Shown here: piece after piece, positions 57,849 to 64,000 of the stretch
How positions within the stretch are numbered: the stretch's first letter is position 1
How the letters are laid out: every line of letters starts with the position of its first letter
Assembly: GCF_004331415.1 (NCBI RefSeq)
Contig: NZ_SJOP01000004.1
Coordinates: 62,001-126,000 of the forward strand
DNA from: Kosakonia quasisacchari
GTDB taxonomy: Bacteria > Pseudomonadota > Gammaproteobacteria > Enterobacterales > Enterobacteriaceae
Length of the DNA: 64,000 nt
Direction of reading: 5' to 3'
Made by a program: the position numbers and the translations under genes
Notes under the pieces: model-generated
Database searches by the model: none
What the model was told of the DNA's origin: nothing
The model's input: only the letters and a program-made list of their open reading frames with translations

Positions 57849-59690
57849 ATGGAGCAAAACCCGCAGTCACAGCTGAAGCTTCTTGTCACCCGTGGTAAGG
57901 AGCAAGGCTATCTGACCTATGCCGAGGTCAATGACCATCTGCCGGAAGATATCGTCGACTCCGATCAGATCGAAGACATCATCCAAATGATCAACGACAT
58001 GGGCATCCAGGTGATGGAAGAAGCACCGGACGCCGATGATCTGTTGCTGGCCGAAAACTCCAACAACACTGACGAAGATGCGGAAGAAGCCGCCGCACAA
58101 GTGCTTTCCAGCGTTGAATCTGAAATCGGGCGAACCACTGACCCGGTGCGCATGTACATGCGCGAAATGGGCACCGTTGAACTGCTGACCCGCGAAGGCG
58201 AAATCGACATCGCTAAACGCATCGAAGACGGCATAAACCAGGTTCAGTGCTCCGTTGCCGAGTACCCGGAAGCGATCACCTATCTGCTGGAGCAGTATGA
58301 TCGCGTTGAAGCTGAGCAGGCTCGCCTCTCTGATTTGATCACTGGCTTTGTCGATCCAAATGCTGAAGAAGACATGGCGCCAACCGCGACCCATGTCGGT
58401 TCTGAACTCTCCAGCGAAGAGATGGATGATGATGAAGACGAAGAAGATGAAGAAGACGACGACAGCGATGATGACAACAGCATCGATCCTGAACTGGCGC
58501 GTGCAAAATTCGCTGAGCTACGTACCCAGTACGAACTGACTCGCGACACCATCAAAGCCAAAGGACGCAGCCACGTTGCCGCGCAGGAAGAGATCCTGAA
58601 GCTGTCTGAAGTGTTCAAACAGTTCCGACTGGTGCCAAAACAGTTCGATTACCTGGTTAACAGCATGCGAGTCATGATGGATCGCGTGCGTACCCAGGAA
58701 CGCATCATCATGAAACTGTGCGTTGAACAGTGCAAAATGCCGAAGAAAAACTTCATTACGCTCTTCACCGGCAACGAAACCAATGAAACCTGGTTCAACG
58801 CTGCGCTGGCCATGAACAAACCGTGGTCGGAAAAACTGCATGAAGTTGCAGAAGAAGTTCAACGCGGCCTGATGAAGCTGCAGCAAATTGAAGAAGAAAC
58901 CGGCCTGACCATTGAGCAGGTGAAAGACATCAACCGTCGTATGTCTATCGGCGAAGCGAAAGCGCGTCGTGCGAAGAAAGAGATGGTGGAAGCGAACTTA
59001 CGTCTGGTTATTTCTATCGCCAAGAAATACACCAACCGCGGTCTGCAGTTCCTCGATCTGATTCAAGAAGGCAACATCGGTCTGATGAAAGCGGTTGATA
59101 AGTTCGAATACCGCCGTGGTTACAAGTTCTCCACCTACGCAACCTGGTGGATCCGTCAGGCGATCACCCGTTCCATCGCGGATCAGGCGCGCACCATCCG
59201 TATTCCGGTGCATATGATTGAGACTATCAACAAGCTCAACCGTATCTCCCGCCAGATGCTGCAGGAAATGGGCCGTGAGCCCACGCCGGAAGAGCTGGCT
59301 GAGCGTATGCTGATGCCGGAAGATAAGATTCGTAAAGTGCTGAAAATCGCGAAAGAGCCTATCTCCATGGAAACACCGATCGGTGATGATGAAGATTCGC
59401 ATCTGGGTGATTTCATCGAGGATACCACCCTCGAACTGCCGCTGGACTCTGCAACCACTGAAAGTCTGCGTGCTGCAACGCACGACGTTCTGGCTGGTCT
59501 GACCGCCCGTGAAGCAAAAGTCCTGCGTATGCGTTTCGGTATCGATATGAACACCGACCACACGCTGGAAGAAGTGGGTAAACAGTTTGACGTAACCCGC
59601 GAACGTATCCGTCAGATCGAAGCGAAAGCGCTGCGGAAACTGCGCCATCCGAGCCGTTCTGAAGTGCTGCGTAGCTTCCTCGACGATTAA
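57849..59690 (+). CDS. rpoD: RNA polymerase sigma-70 factor RpoD
   Basis: A 613-aa housekeeping sigma factor, the E. coli length. Region 1.1 is at the N-terminus. A strongly acidic stretch occupies about residues 193-215 (Glu/Asp nearly throughout) in the non-conserved region. Region 2.4 reads [17 protein letters not shown] and region 4.2 [19 protein letters not shown]. Spacing from dnaG is 156 bases. E. coli cleaves the message here by RNase E and has a heat-shock promoter inside dnaG; I did not identify one with confidence. Confidence 0.99.
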   Translation: MEQNPQSQLKLLVTRGKEQGYLTYAEVNDHLPEDIVDSDQIEDIIQMINDMGIQVMEEAPDADDLLLAENSNNTDEDAEEAAAQVLSSVESEIGRTTDPVRMYMREMGTVELLTREGEIDIAKRIEDGINQVQCSVAEYPEAITYLLEQYDRVEAEQARLSDLITGFVDPNAEEDMAPTATHVGSELSSEEMDDDEDEEDEEDDDSDDDNSIDPELARAKFAELRTQYELTRDTIKAKGRSHVAAQEEILKLSEVFKQFRLVPKQFDYLVNSMRVMMDRVRTQERIIMKLCVEQCKMPKKNFITLFTGNETNETWFNAALAMNKPWSEKLHEVAEEVQRGLMKLQQIEEETGLTIEQVKDINRRMSIGEAKARRAKKEMVEANLRLVISIAKKYTNRGLQFLDLIQEGNIGLMKAVDKFEYRRGYKFSTYATWWIRQAITRSIADQARTIRIPVHMIETINKLNRISRQMLQEMGREPTPEELAERMLMPEDKIRKVLKIAKEPISMETPIGDDEDSHLGDFIEDTTLELPLDSATTESLRAATHDVLAGLTAREAKVLRMRFGIDMNTDHTLEEVGKQFDVTRERIRQIEAKALRKLRHPSRSEVLRSFLDD

Positions 59691-59703
59691 TTCGTCAGGC
59701 GAT

Positions 59704-59733
59704 AAAAAAGCTCCCATATGGGAGCTTTTTTTT
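59704..59733. terminator. Terminator of the rpsU-dnaG-rpoD operon
   Basis: AAAAAAGCTCCC and GGGAGCTTTTTTTT with a short ATAT loop form a strong stem, 13 bases past the rpoD stop. It may also act for convergent mug. Confidence 0.9.
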
Positions 59734-59748
59734 GCCCGCGATTTGCCG

Positions 59749-60255
59749 TTACAAGCCGCGAGTCACCAGTGCCTCGTCCAGTTCACGATACGCTTCCACC
59801 AGCTTATCCAGCGTTGCGCGGTTAAGCCCGCTGGGGTTTGGCAGCACCCAGACCTGCGTCACGCCGATAGTCATATTTTGCTTGCCCCAGTTTGCACCGC
59901 GCACGCTAAACGCCTGCTCAAAGGCTTGCTTTCCTAACACCGCCAGTGCAGCAGGCTGATAATCCTCAATTTTCTTGACCAGTTCTCTGCCCCCGCTACG
60001 CAGCTCATGCAACCCGACTTCCGTGGCTTGCACCGTTGGCCGCTCAACCAGCATGGTGATGCCACAGCGGGTATCCAGCAGATGCCGCTCATCTTCCGGG
60101 CGCAGTTGCTGGTCAGTAAAACCGGCCTGATGGATAACTTTCCAGAAACGATTCCCCGGATGGGCAAAGTGGAAACCGGTATGGGCGGATGATTTACCCG
60201 GATTTATGCCACAAAACACCACACGCAGCCCCGGTGCCAGAATATCGTGGATCAT
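59749..60255 (-). CDS. mug: G/U mismatch-specific DNA glycosylase Mug
   Basis: A 168-aa Mug, the E. coli length, a uracil-DNA-glycosylase-superfamily repair enzyme that removes uracil and ethenocytosine opposite G. The active-site motif [20 protein letters not shown] (about residues 16-35) carries Asn18, and [16 protein letters not shown] (about 139-154) is the helix-insertion loop. It is convergent with rpoD, and its upstream neighbour is ileX. Confidence 0.97.
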   Translation of the reverse strand: MIHDILAPGLRVVFCGINPGKSSAHTGFHFAHPGNRFWKVIHQAGFTDQQLRPEDERHLLDTRCGITMLVERPTVQATEVGLHELRSGGRELVKKIEDYQPAALAVLGKQAFEQAFSVRGANWGKQNMTIGVTQVWVLPNPSGLNRATLDKLVEAYRELDEALVTRGL

Positions 60256-60381
60256 GCTTAACTCCCGAACAAAAGCGATAAACTCCAGTATAAGAGATTG
60301 AAAATGCGTTGTTTATAAAAACATCAGCCAGGCGATTCCTGCTGGATTGCAGGGGTAAGTTACTTTATAATTCCCCGCCAC

Positions 60382-60457
60382 GGCCCCTTAGCTCAGTGGT
60401 TAGAGCAGGCGACTCATAATCGCTTGGTCGTTGGTTCAAACCCAACAGGGGCCACCA
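60382..60457 (+). tRNA. ileX: tRNA-Ile2 (CAT anticodon, lysidine-modified)
   Basis: A 76-base cloverleaf with CCA encoded. The acceptor stem GGCCCCT pairs with AGGGGCC. The anticodon loop ACTCATAAT carries CAT, and the T arm reads GTTGGTTCAAACCCAAC. Position next to mug and the G-C base composition match E. coli ileX, whose C34 is changed to lysidine to read AUA. A tRNA 3' end is a common integration site, and the genes beyond it differ from E. coli. Confidence 0.97.
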
Positions 60458-60483
60458 AATTTTAGCTTTAAAATCATATGCCT

Positions 60484-60511
60484 AAGCCACTTCCATTGAA
60501 GTGGCTTTTTT
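60484..60511 (+). terminator. Terminator of ileX
   Basis: AAGCCACTTC, loop CATT and GAAGTGGCTTTTTT form a perfect 10-bp stem, 27 bases past the tRNA end. Confidence 0.9.
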
Positions 60512-60614
60512 GTTTCTGGATTCTGGTGAGCCACAAAAATGGCGGTAGGTTTTAAATAAATACCGAGGACTTCTGCAAAAGAAGCATAGGGTAATCATGC
60601 CAATAGGAGTTCTC

Positions 60615-60929
60615 ATGCGGCTATTTATCCAGGGGAAGGAGATTACAGAGGAGTTTCTCGCCGAACTTTACCCTCTGGTGAAAAGGTGGCCGCTCCTCAT
60701 CCTGTCAGCAAACGCATTATTCGTTTTCATAAAACACCACGCGCGGAAAACAACGGGGATAATGATGATGTTGTGGAGTAAAGGTACTCTTTTCACTTTC
60801 GCAGTGTTGCCGTTCGCCAGAATTGCGCAGGCAGACAGAATACAGTGCCCGCGTAATGACCAGATGTTTATCCTGCACATCCGCGAGATTGCAGAAACCC
60901 GGCGACTGTCACGGGATGATCCAGAATGA
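60615..60929 (+). CDS. Hypothetical protein, possibly a remnant
   Basis: A 104-aa frame I do not recognise. The ATG at 60615 follows AGGAG at good spacing; an in-frame ATG at 60597 is an alternative with a weaker site. Two weakly hydrophobic segments lie at about residues 26-43 (WPLLILSANALFVFIKHH) and 60-72. The C-terminal part is charged. It lies between the tRNA and the FIST operon. Composition and lack of clear domains leave open that it is a decayed fragment. Confidence 0.35.
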   Translation: MRLFIQGKEITEEFLAELYPLVKRWPLLILSANALFVFIKHHARKTTGIMMMLWSKGTLFTFAVLPFARIAQADRIQCPRNDQMFILHIREIAETRRLSRDDPE

Positions 60930-61260
60930 TTATGTCTTTGACATGCTTACACAGCAACATATCGACGTGGCTCTTTGCCCCCAATAACCTACTCAAGAAG
61001 TTCCTTATCTCTTCGGCGTGCAACTTCTGAGCTTCAGGAAAGTTAATCTTTCAGCCGCTTCTGTACCGACGGAGATGAGCAGAATTAACCGTGCCGATGC
61101 AAAAAGAAAAGAGAAGTAAAAAGCCTGTCAAATTATCAACCTGCCGATTTGATATTTACTCATCCAACTCCTAATCTTCCTTCATCAGACCAATGAGCAA
61201 TGCATTGGGCCATGCTACCGCAGAGGCGAAAACCGCTGCACAAAGTGGGGAGTGTTTGCC
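60930..61260. other. Intergenic region before the FIST operon
   Basis: A 331-base non-coding stretch, AT-rich in its second half. A weak promoter is possible: TTGATA (61149-61154), 17 bases, TAATCT (61172-61177), facing the FIST gene. No coding frame with a ribosome binding site was found. Confidence 0.45.
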
Positions 61261-62373
61261 GTGAGTTTCCAGCCCAGATATGCCAGCAGTGAATCACCTG
61301 ATCCGGTCGAAGCTGTTGCCCAGTTTGCCGCCCAAATTGGTCATGAAGATGTTGAAACCATCCTTTTCTTTTGCTCTCCGGATTACGATCTGGAGGTGTT
61401 AGGCCGAGAATTAAAAAACACCTTCCCCTGCCCCTGCATCGGTTGTACCTCCTCCGGCCATATTGGCACTGAAGGTTTTCAGCATTCGGGGCTGCTGGGT
61501 CTTGGGCTGAGCAGTGGTTTTCACGCCCGCGCGTTTATCATTCATCCTCTGCTTGAATACACCTCGGTGATTGCGGATATTGCGGAAACCATTCGCCGCG
61601 ACAGCGAAGAGAGACCAAACCTGTATCGTTTTGGTCTGTTACTGGTGGATGGTCTTTCGATGGCCGAAGAGCGGTTGGTGGCCAATCTTTATCAACAGAT
61701 TGGTAATGTGCCCCTCATTGGCGGCTCTGCCGGTGACGACCTGCGTTTCGAAAAAAGCTTTATTTATGATGGTGATGGACATTTTATTTCTGACGCTGCC
61801 GTTTTCGCGGTTATCGAAACCAGTTCACCGGTCGCCACGTTTAAGATCCAACATTTCGTACCCAGCGATGTCGAGTTGGTTATTACCGAGGCAGACGCGG
61901 AAAAACGGCTCATTATGGAGATCAACGGTGAACCTGCCGCTCAGGTCTATGCCGAATCCCTGGGTCTTACCATCGACGAATTGACACCGACCGTCTTTTC
62001 CCGCAATCCACTGGTGCTCTCCTTCGGAGATGAGCCCTACGTCCGTTCCATACAGAAAATGAACGATGATCTCTCACTTACCTGTTATTGCGCTATCGAA
62101 GAGGGGTTGATCGTTTCGATCGGCAAAGCGGAAGATCCGATCCAGACGTTTAGCCAGGCTTTTGAAAAAGTACATGAGACGATCCCAAACCCTGCGGTCA
62201 TCATCGGCTGCGATTGTATCCTGCGCCGTCTCCAGTTCGAAAAAGAGGGGCTGGAACAGCAGATCGGCGAAATCATGGTGCAGAACCGGGTGGTAGGTTT
62301 TTCAACCTACGGTGAGCAGTACAACGGGTTGCATGTCAACCAGACATTTACCGGCGTCGCCATTGGAGGGTAA
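61261..62373 (+). CDS. FIST-domain sensor protein (NosP-like)
   Basis: A 370-aa soluble protein with FIST_N (about residues 30-225) and FIST_C (about 226-355) domains. FIST_N features are CPCIGCTSSGHIGTEGF and NVPLIGGSAGDDLRFEKSF; FIST_C ends with VVGFSTYGEQYNGLHVNQTF, a stretch typical of NosP proteins, haem-binding nitric-oxide sensors. No signal peptide or membrane segment is present. I prefer the GTG at 61261, with GGGGAG eight bases upstream, over a GTG at 61252. It is followed after 5 bases by the kinase, so the two probably act together. Ligand identity is inferred from the family and not proven. Confidence 0.85.
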   Translation: MSFQPRYASSESPDPVEAVAQFAAQIGHEDVETILFFCSPDYDLEVLGRELKNTFPCPCIGCTSSGHIGTEGFQHSGLLGLGLSSGFHARAFIIHPLLEYTSVIADIAETIRRDSEERPNLYRFGLLLVDGLSMAEERLVANLYQQIGNVPLIGGSAGDDLRFEKSFIYDGDGHFISDAAVFAVIETSSPVATFKIQHFVPSDVELVITEADAEKRLIMEINGEPAAQVYAESLGLTIDELTPTVFSRNPLVLSFGDEPYVRSIQKMNDDLSLTCYCAIEEGLIVSIGKAEDPIQTFSQAFEKVHETIPNPAVIIGCDCILRRLQFEKEGLEQQIGEIMVQNRVVGFSTYGEQYNGLHVNQTFTGVAIGG

Positions 62374-62378
62374 ATATC

Positions 62379-63488
62379 ATGTCGCTCTTTTCCGAAGCCT
62401 CTACCCCGGGTCTGTCCCCTGTCGACTACGAGCGCAAACTTGCTGCCCGGGATAAAACCATTGATGTGCTGAAACGCCGCATCGCCCAGGAAGCCAGGCA
62501 CAGTCACGCCACACCATTTGCCATTCTCGAACAAAATGTCGGGCTGGAGAAAGTGGTCGCACGTAAGACAATGGAATTAGAAAACGAACGGCACGAGCTG
62601 GAAAAAGCGCTGGCCGAGCTGCGTCTTGCGCAGATACAGCTACTTCAGGCGCAAAAAATGGAATCTATCGGTCAGCTCGCCGCTGGCATCGCCCACGAAA
62701 TCAACACCCCGACGCAGTATGTTTCCGATAATGTTGGCTTCATAAAGGGTGCCACGGACTCGCTGCTAAAACTGCTGAATGCCGCCCTCGCGCTCGCTGA
62801 CGTTGCACGAGATCAAATGGCCGATGATCCTGCAATGGCAGAGTTCGATACGATGCTCAAACGCACAAAAATTGATTTTCTGCGTCGGCAAATTCCCGGC
62901 GCACTGGACGAATCTCTTGAAGGCCTTGAGCACATTGCCCGCATTGTCGCCGCGATGAAGGAATTTTCCCACCCTTCGAAGAATGTGAAGGAGATGCTAG
63001 ATGTTCGCGATGTGATTAACACCACGGTCACGGTGGCCCGCAACGAATGGAAATATGTGGCGGAGCTCGAAACGCACATCGCTGACAACTTACCGCAACT
63101 CCCTTGCCTGCGTGACATGGTCGGACAAGCCATTCTCAACCTGGTGGTCAATGCCGCCCACGCCATTGCGGATACCCTGCAGGAAGGGGTGAAAGAGAAA
63201 GGCCGCATCGTTATCTCAGCATTACAGAACGGCGAATATGTAGAAATCCGCATCCAGGATGATGGCAGCGGCATACCGGCCGCCATCCGTGACCGCATTT
63301 TCGATCCTTTCTTCACCACGAAAGCGGTGGGGAAAGGGACAGGACAAGGGCTGGCGATTGTCTATTCAACCGTGGTGGACAAACATAATGGAAAAATTCG
63401 CTGCGAGTCAGAAGAAGGCGTGGGTTCCACGTTTATCCTGCAATTTCCGCTCAATTGCCGCACCGAGGATGAACCTGCATGCAAGTGA
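62379..63488 (+). CDS. Cytoplasmic sensor histidine kinase without input domain
   Basis: A 369-aa kinase. The N-terminal 95 residues form a coiled coil with no PAS or membrane segment, so the input is probably another protein, the FIST partner. The phosphorylated His106 is in AAGIAHEINTPTQYV; an unusual insertion follows the H box. The ATPase domain has LNLVVNAAHAIAD (N box), IQDDGSGIP, FDPFFTTK and GKGTGQGLAIV. GGAGG lies before the ATG. Its stop overlaps the next gene by 10 bases, so all three genes form one operon. Confidence 0.93.
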   Translation: MSLFSEASTPGLSPVDYERKLAARDKTIDVLKRRIAQEARHSHATPFAILEQNVGLEKVVARKTMELENERHELEKALAELRLAQIQLLQAQKMESIGQLAAGIAHEINTPTQYVSDNVGFIKGATDSLLKLLNAALALADVARDQMADDPAMAEFDTMLKRTKIDFLRRQIPGALDESLEGLEHIARIVAAMKEFSHPSKNVKEMLDVRDVINTTVTVARNEWKYVAELETHIADNLPQLPCLRDMVGQAILNLVVNAAHAIADTLQEGVKEKGRIVISALQNGEYVEIRIQDDGSGIPAAIRDRIFDPFFTTKAVGKGTGQGLAIVYSTVVDKHNGKIRCESEEGVGSTFILQFPLNCRTEDEPACK

Positions 63489-64000
63489 TGTTCGTTGATG
63501 ACGAAAGCCGTGTGCTTTCCGGCATTGAGCGCGCCATCATGATGCAAGATACCGAATGGGAATGCCGCTTCGCCAACAGTGGACCTGAAGCGCTGACCAT
63601 GCTGGAAGAGATCCCGGCGGATGTCGTGGTCTCCGATATGCGAATGCCTTTTATGGATGGCGCAGAGTTACTGGCGCAGGTGCGCAACCGTTGGCCAGGC
63701 ACAATACGTATCATTTTATCCGGCTACTCAGAACCTGGTGCAACCCAGCGTATGCTGGAAGTCGCGCATCGATTTGTCTCAAAACCCTGCGACAGCGCGA
63801 AATTAGTAGAGATGATCGAAAGCGCGCTTTCTCTGCGTACAATGTTCAACGATCCGGCGGTGCTCGACGTGGTCGGTCGGATCAATCAATTACCTGCCGC
63901 ACCGAAAGTGTTCACCGAAGTTCAACATCTTCTCAATAACCCCGATAGCGATACCCGGCAGATTGCCGAATTGCTGGGCAGCGACCCGGCGCTGAGCGTC
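63479..64000 (+). CDS. Response regulator with HDOD domain (cut by window end)
   Basis: 174 codons are visible and the frame is open to the window edge. The receiver domain (residues 1-118) starts MQVMFVDDESRVLSG with Asp7 and Asp8, phosphoacceptor Asp53 in VVSDMRMPFMDG, Ser81 in ILSGYSE and Lys102 in FVSKPC. From about residue 127 (VVGRINQLPAAPKVFTEVQHLL and IAELLGSDPALSV) it matches the beginning of an HDOD domain, a catalytically inactive HD-like module common in signalling proteins. The ATG at 63479 lies inside the kinase 3' end, implying translational coupling. Confidence 0.9.
   Translation, partial: MQVMFVDDESRVLSGIERAIMMQDTEWECRFANSGPEALTMLEEIPADVVVSDMRMPFMDGAELLAQVRNRWPGTIRIILSGYSEPGATQRMLEVAHRFVSKPCDSAKLVEMIESALSLRTMFNDPAVLDVVGRINQLPAAPKVFTEVQHLLNNPDSDTRQIAELLGSDPALSV

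Noticed and set aside
61142..61149. GCCGATTT-like sigma-28 -10 element before the FIST gene
   Set aside because: Only a partial -10 match and no -35 element at 11 bases; likely chance.
60430..64000. Direct repeat of the ileX 3' end marking an integrated element
   Set aside because: I looked for a second copy of the TTGGTTCAAACCCAACA region downstream and did not find one in the window.

Overview
The window is chromosomal DNA from a member of the Enterobacteriaceae. Gene order follows the Escherichia/Salmonella stretch from the yghX/gpr area through metC, yqhD, parC, qseBC, parE, tolC, zupT, ribB, hldE, glnE and cca to rpsU-dnaG-rpoD, mug and the tRNA-Ile2 gene ileX. Protein lengths and motifs match the E. 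coli family members closely. The flexible genes differ from E. coli: mqsRA, ygiS, ygiV, ygiZ, the ygiL/yqi fimbrial genes, glgS and the ttd genes are absent from their usual places, and other genes occupy several junctions. An Enterobacter/Kosakonia/Klebsiella-type genus is a reasonable guess, but the sequence alone does not fix it.

Layout. 1-1150: 5' end of a chemoreceptor gene with a sigma-28 promoter, then about 0.9 kb of AT-rich non-coding DNA. 1151-13000: yghX, gpr, yqhA, three unrecognised genes, yghA, exbBD with a Fur box, metC with MetJ boxes, yghB, and yqhC with yqhD-dkgA (aldehyde detoxification). 13000-23800: ygiQ, ftsP, plsC, parC, ygiW, the qseBC two-component system, mdaB and ygiN. 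23850-29460: an accessory sugar-acid locus (GH88 unsaturated glucuronyl hydrolase, oligosaccharide/H+ symporter, DUF2264 protein, divergent AraC regulator, CRP-like site) plus a 58-codon gene. 29530-37560: parE, yqiA, cpdA, yqiB, nudF, tolC with a marbox, ygiB, ygiC. 37600-40470: an accessory tripartite TRAP transporter with two palindromes in its promoter region. 40780-60260: ygiD, zupT with a Fur box, a 57-aa membrane protein, ribB with an FMN riboswitch, ubiK, hldE, glnE, ygiF, ygiM, cca, uppP, folB, plsY, tsaD, and the rpsU-dnaG-rpoD macromolecular synthesis operon, then mug. 60382-64000: ileX, a weakly coding junction, and a FIST-domain sensor / histidine kinase / response-regulator-HDOD operon cut by the window end.

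How the genes work together. Two accessory loci 9 kb apart both point to uronic-acid substrates: one would import and cleave unsaturated glucuronyl oligosaccharides in the cytoplasm, the other looks like a periplasmic-binding-protein TRAP importer whose receptor resembles uronate binders. The FIST/kinase/HDOD operon resembles the NosP-type haem/nitric-oxide signalling modules of other gammaproteobacteria and is the most interesting system here. The rest is core physiology: envelope biogenesis (plsC, plsY, uppP, hldE, tolC), replication and segregation (parC, parE, dnaG), transcription (rpoD), tRNA maturation (cca, tsaD), nitrogen control (glnE), metal and siderophore uptake (exbBD, zupT), and aldehyde/quinone detoxification (gpr, yghA, yqhD, dkgA, mdaB, ygiN).
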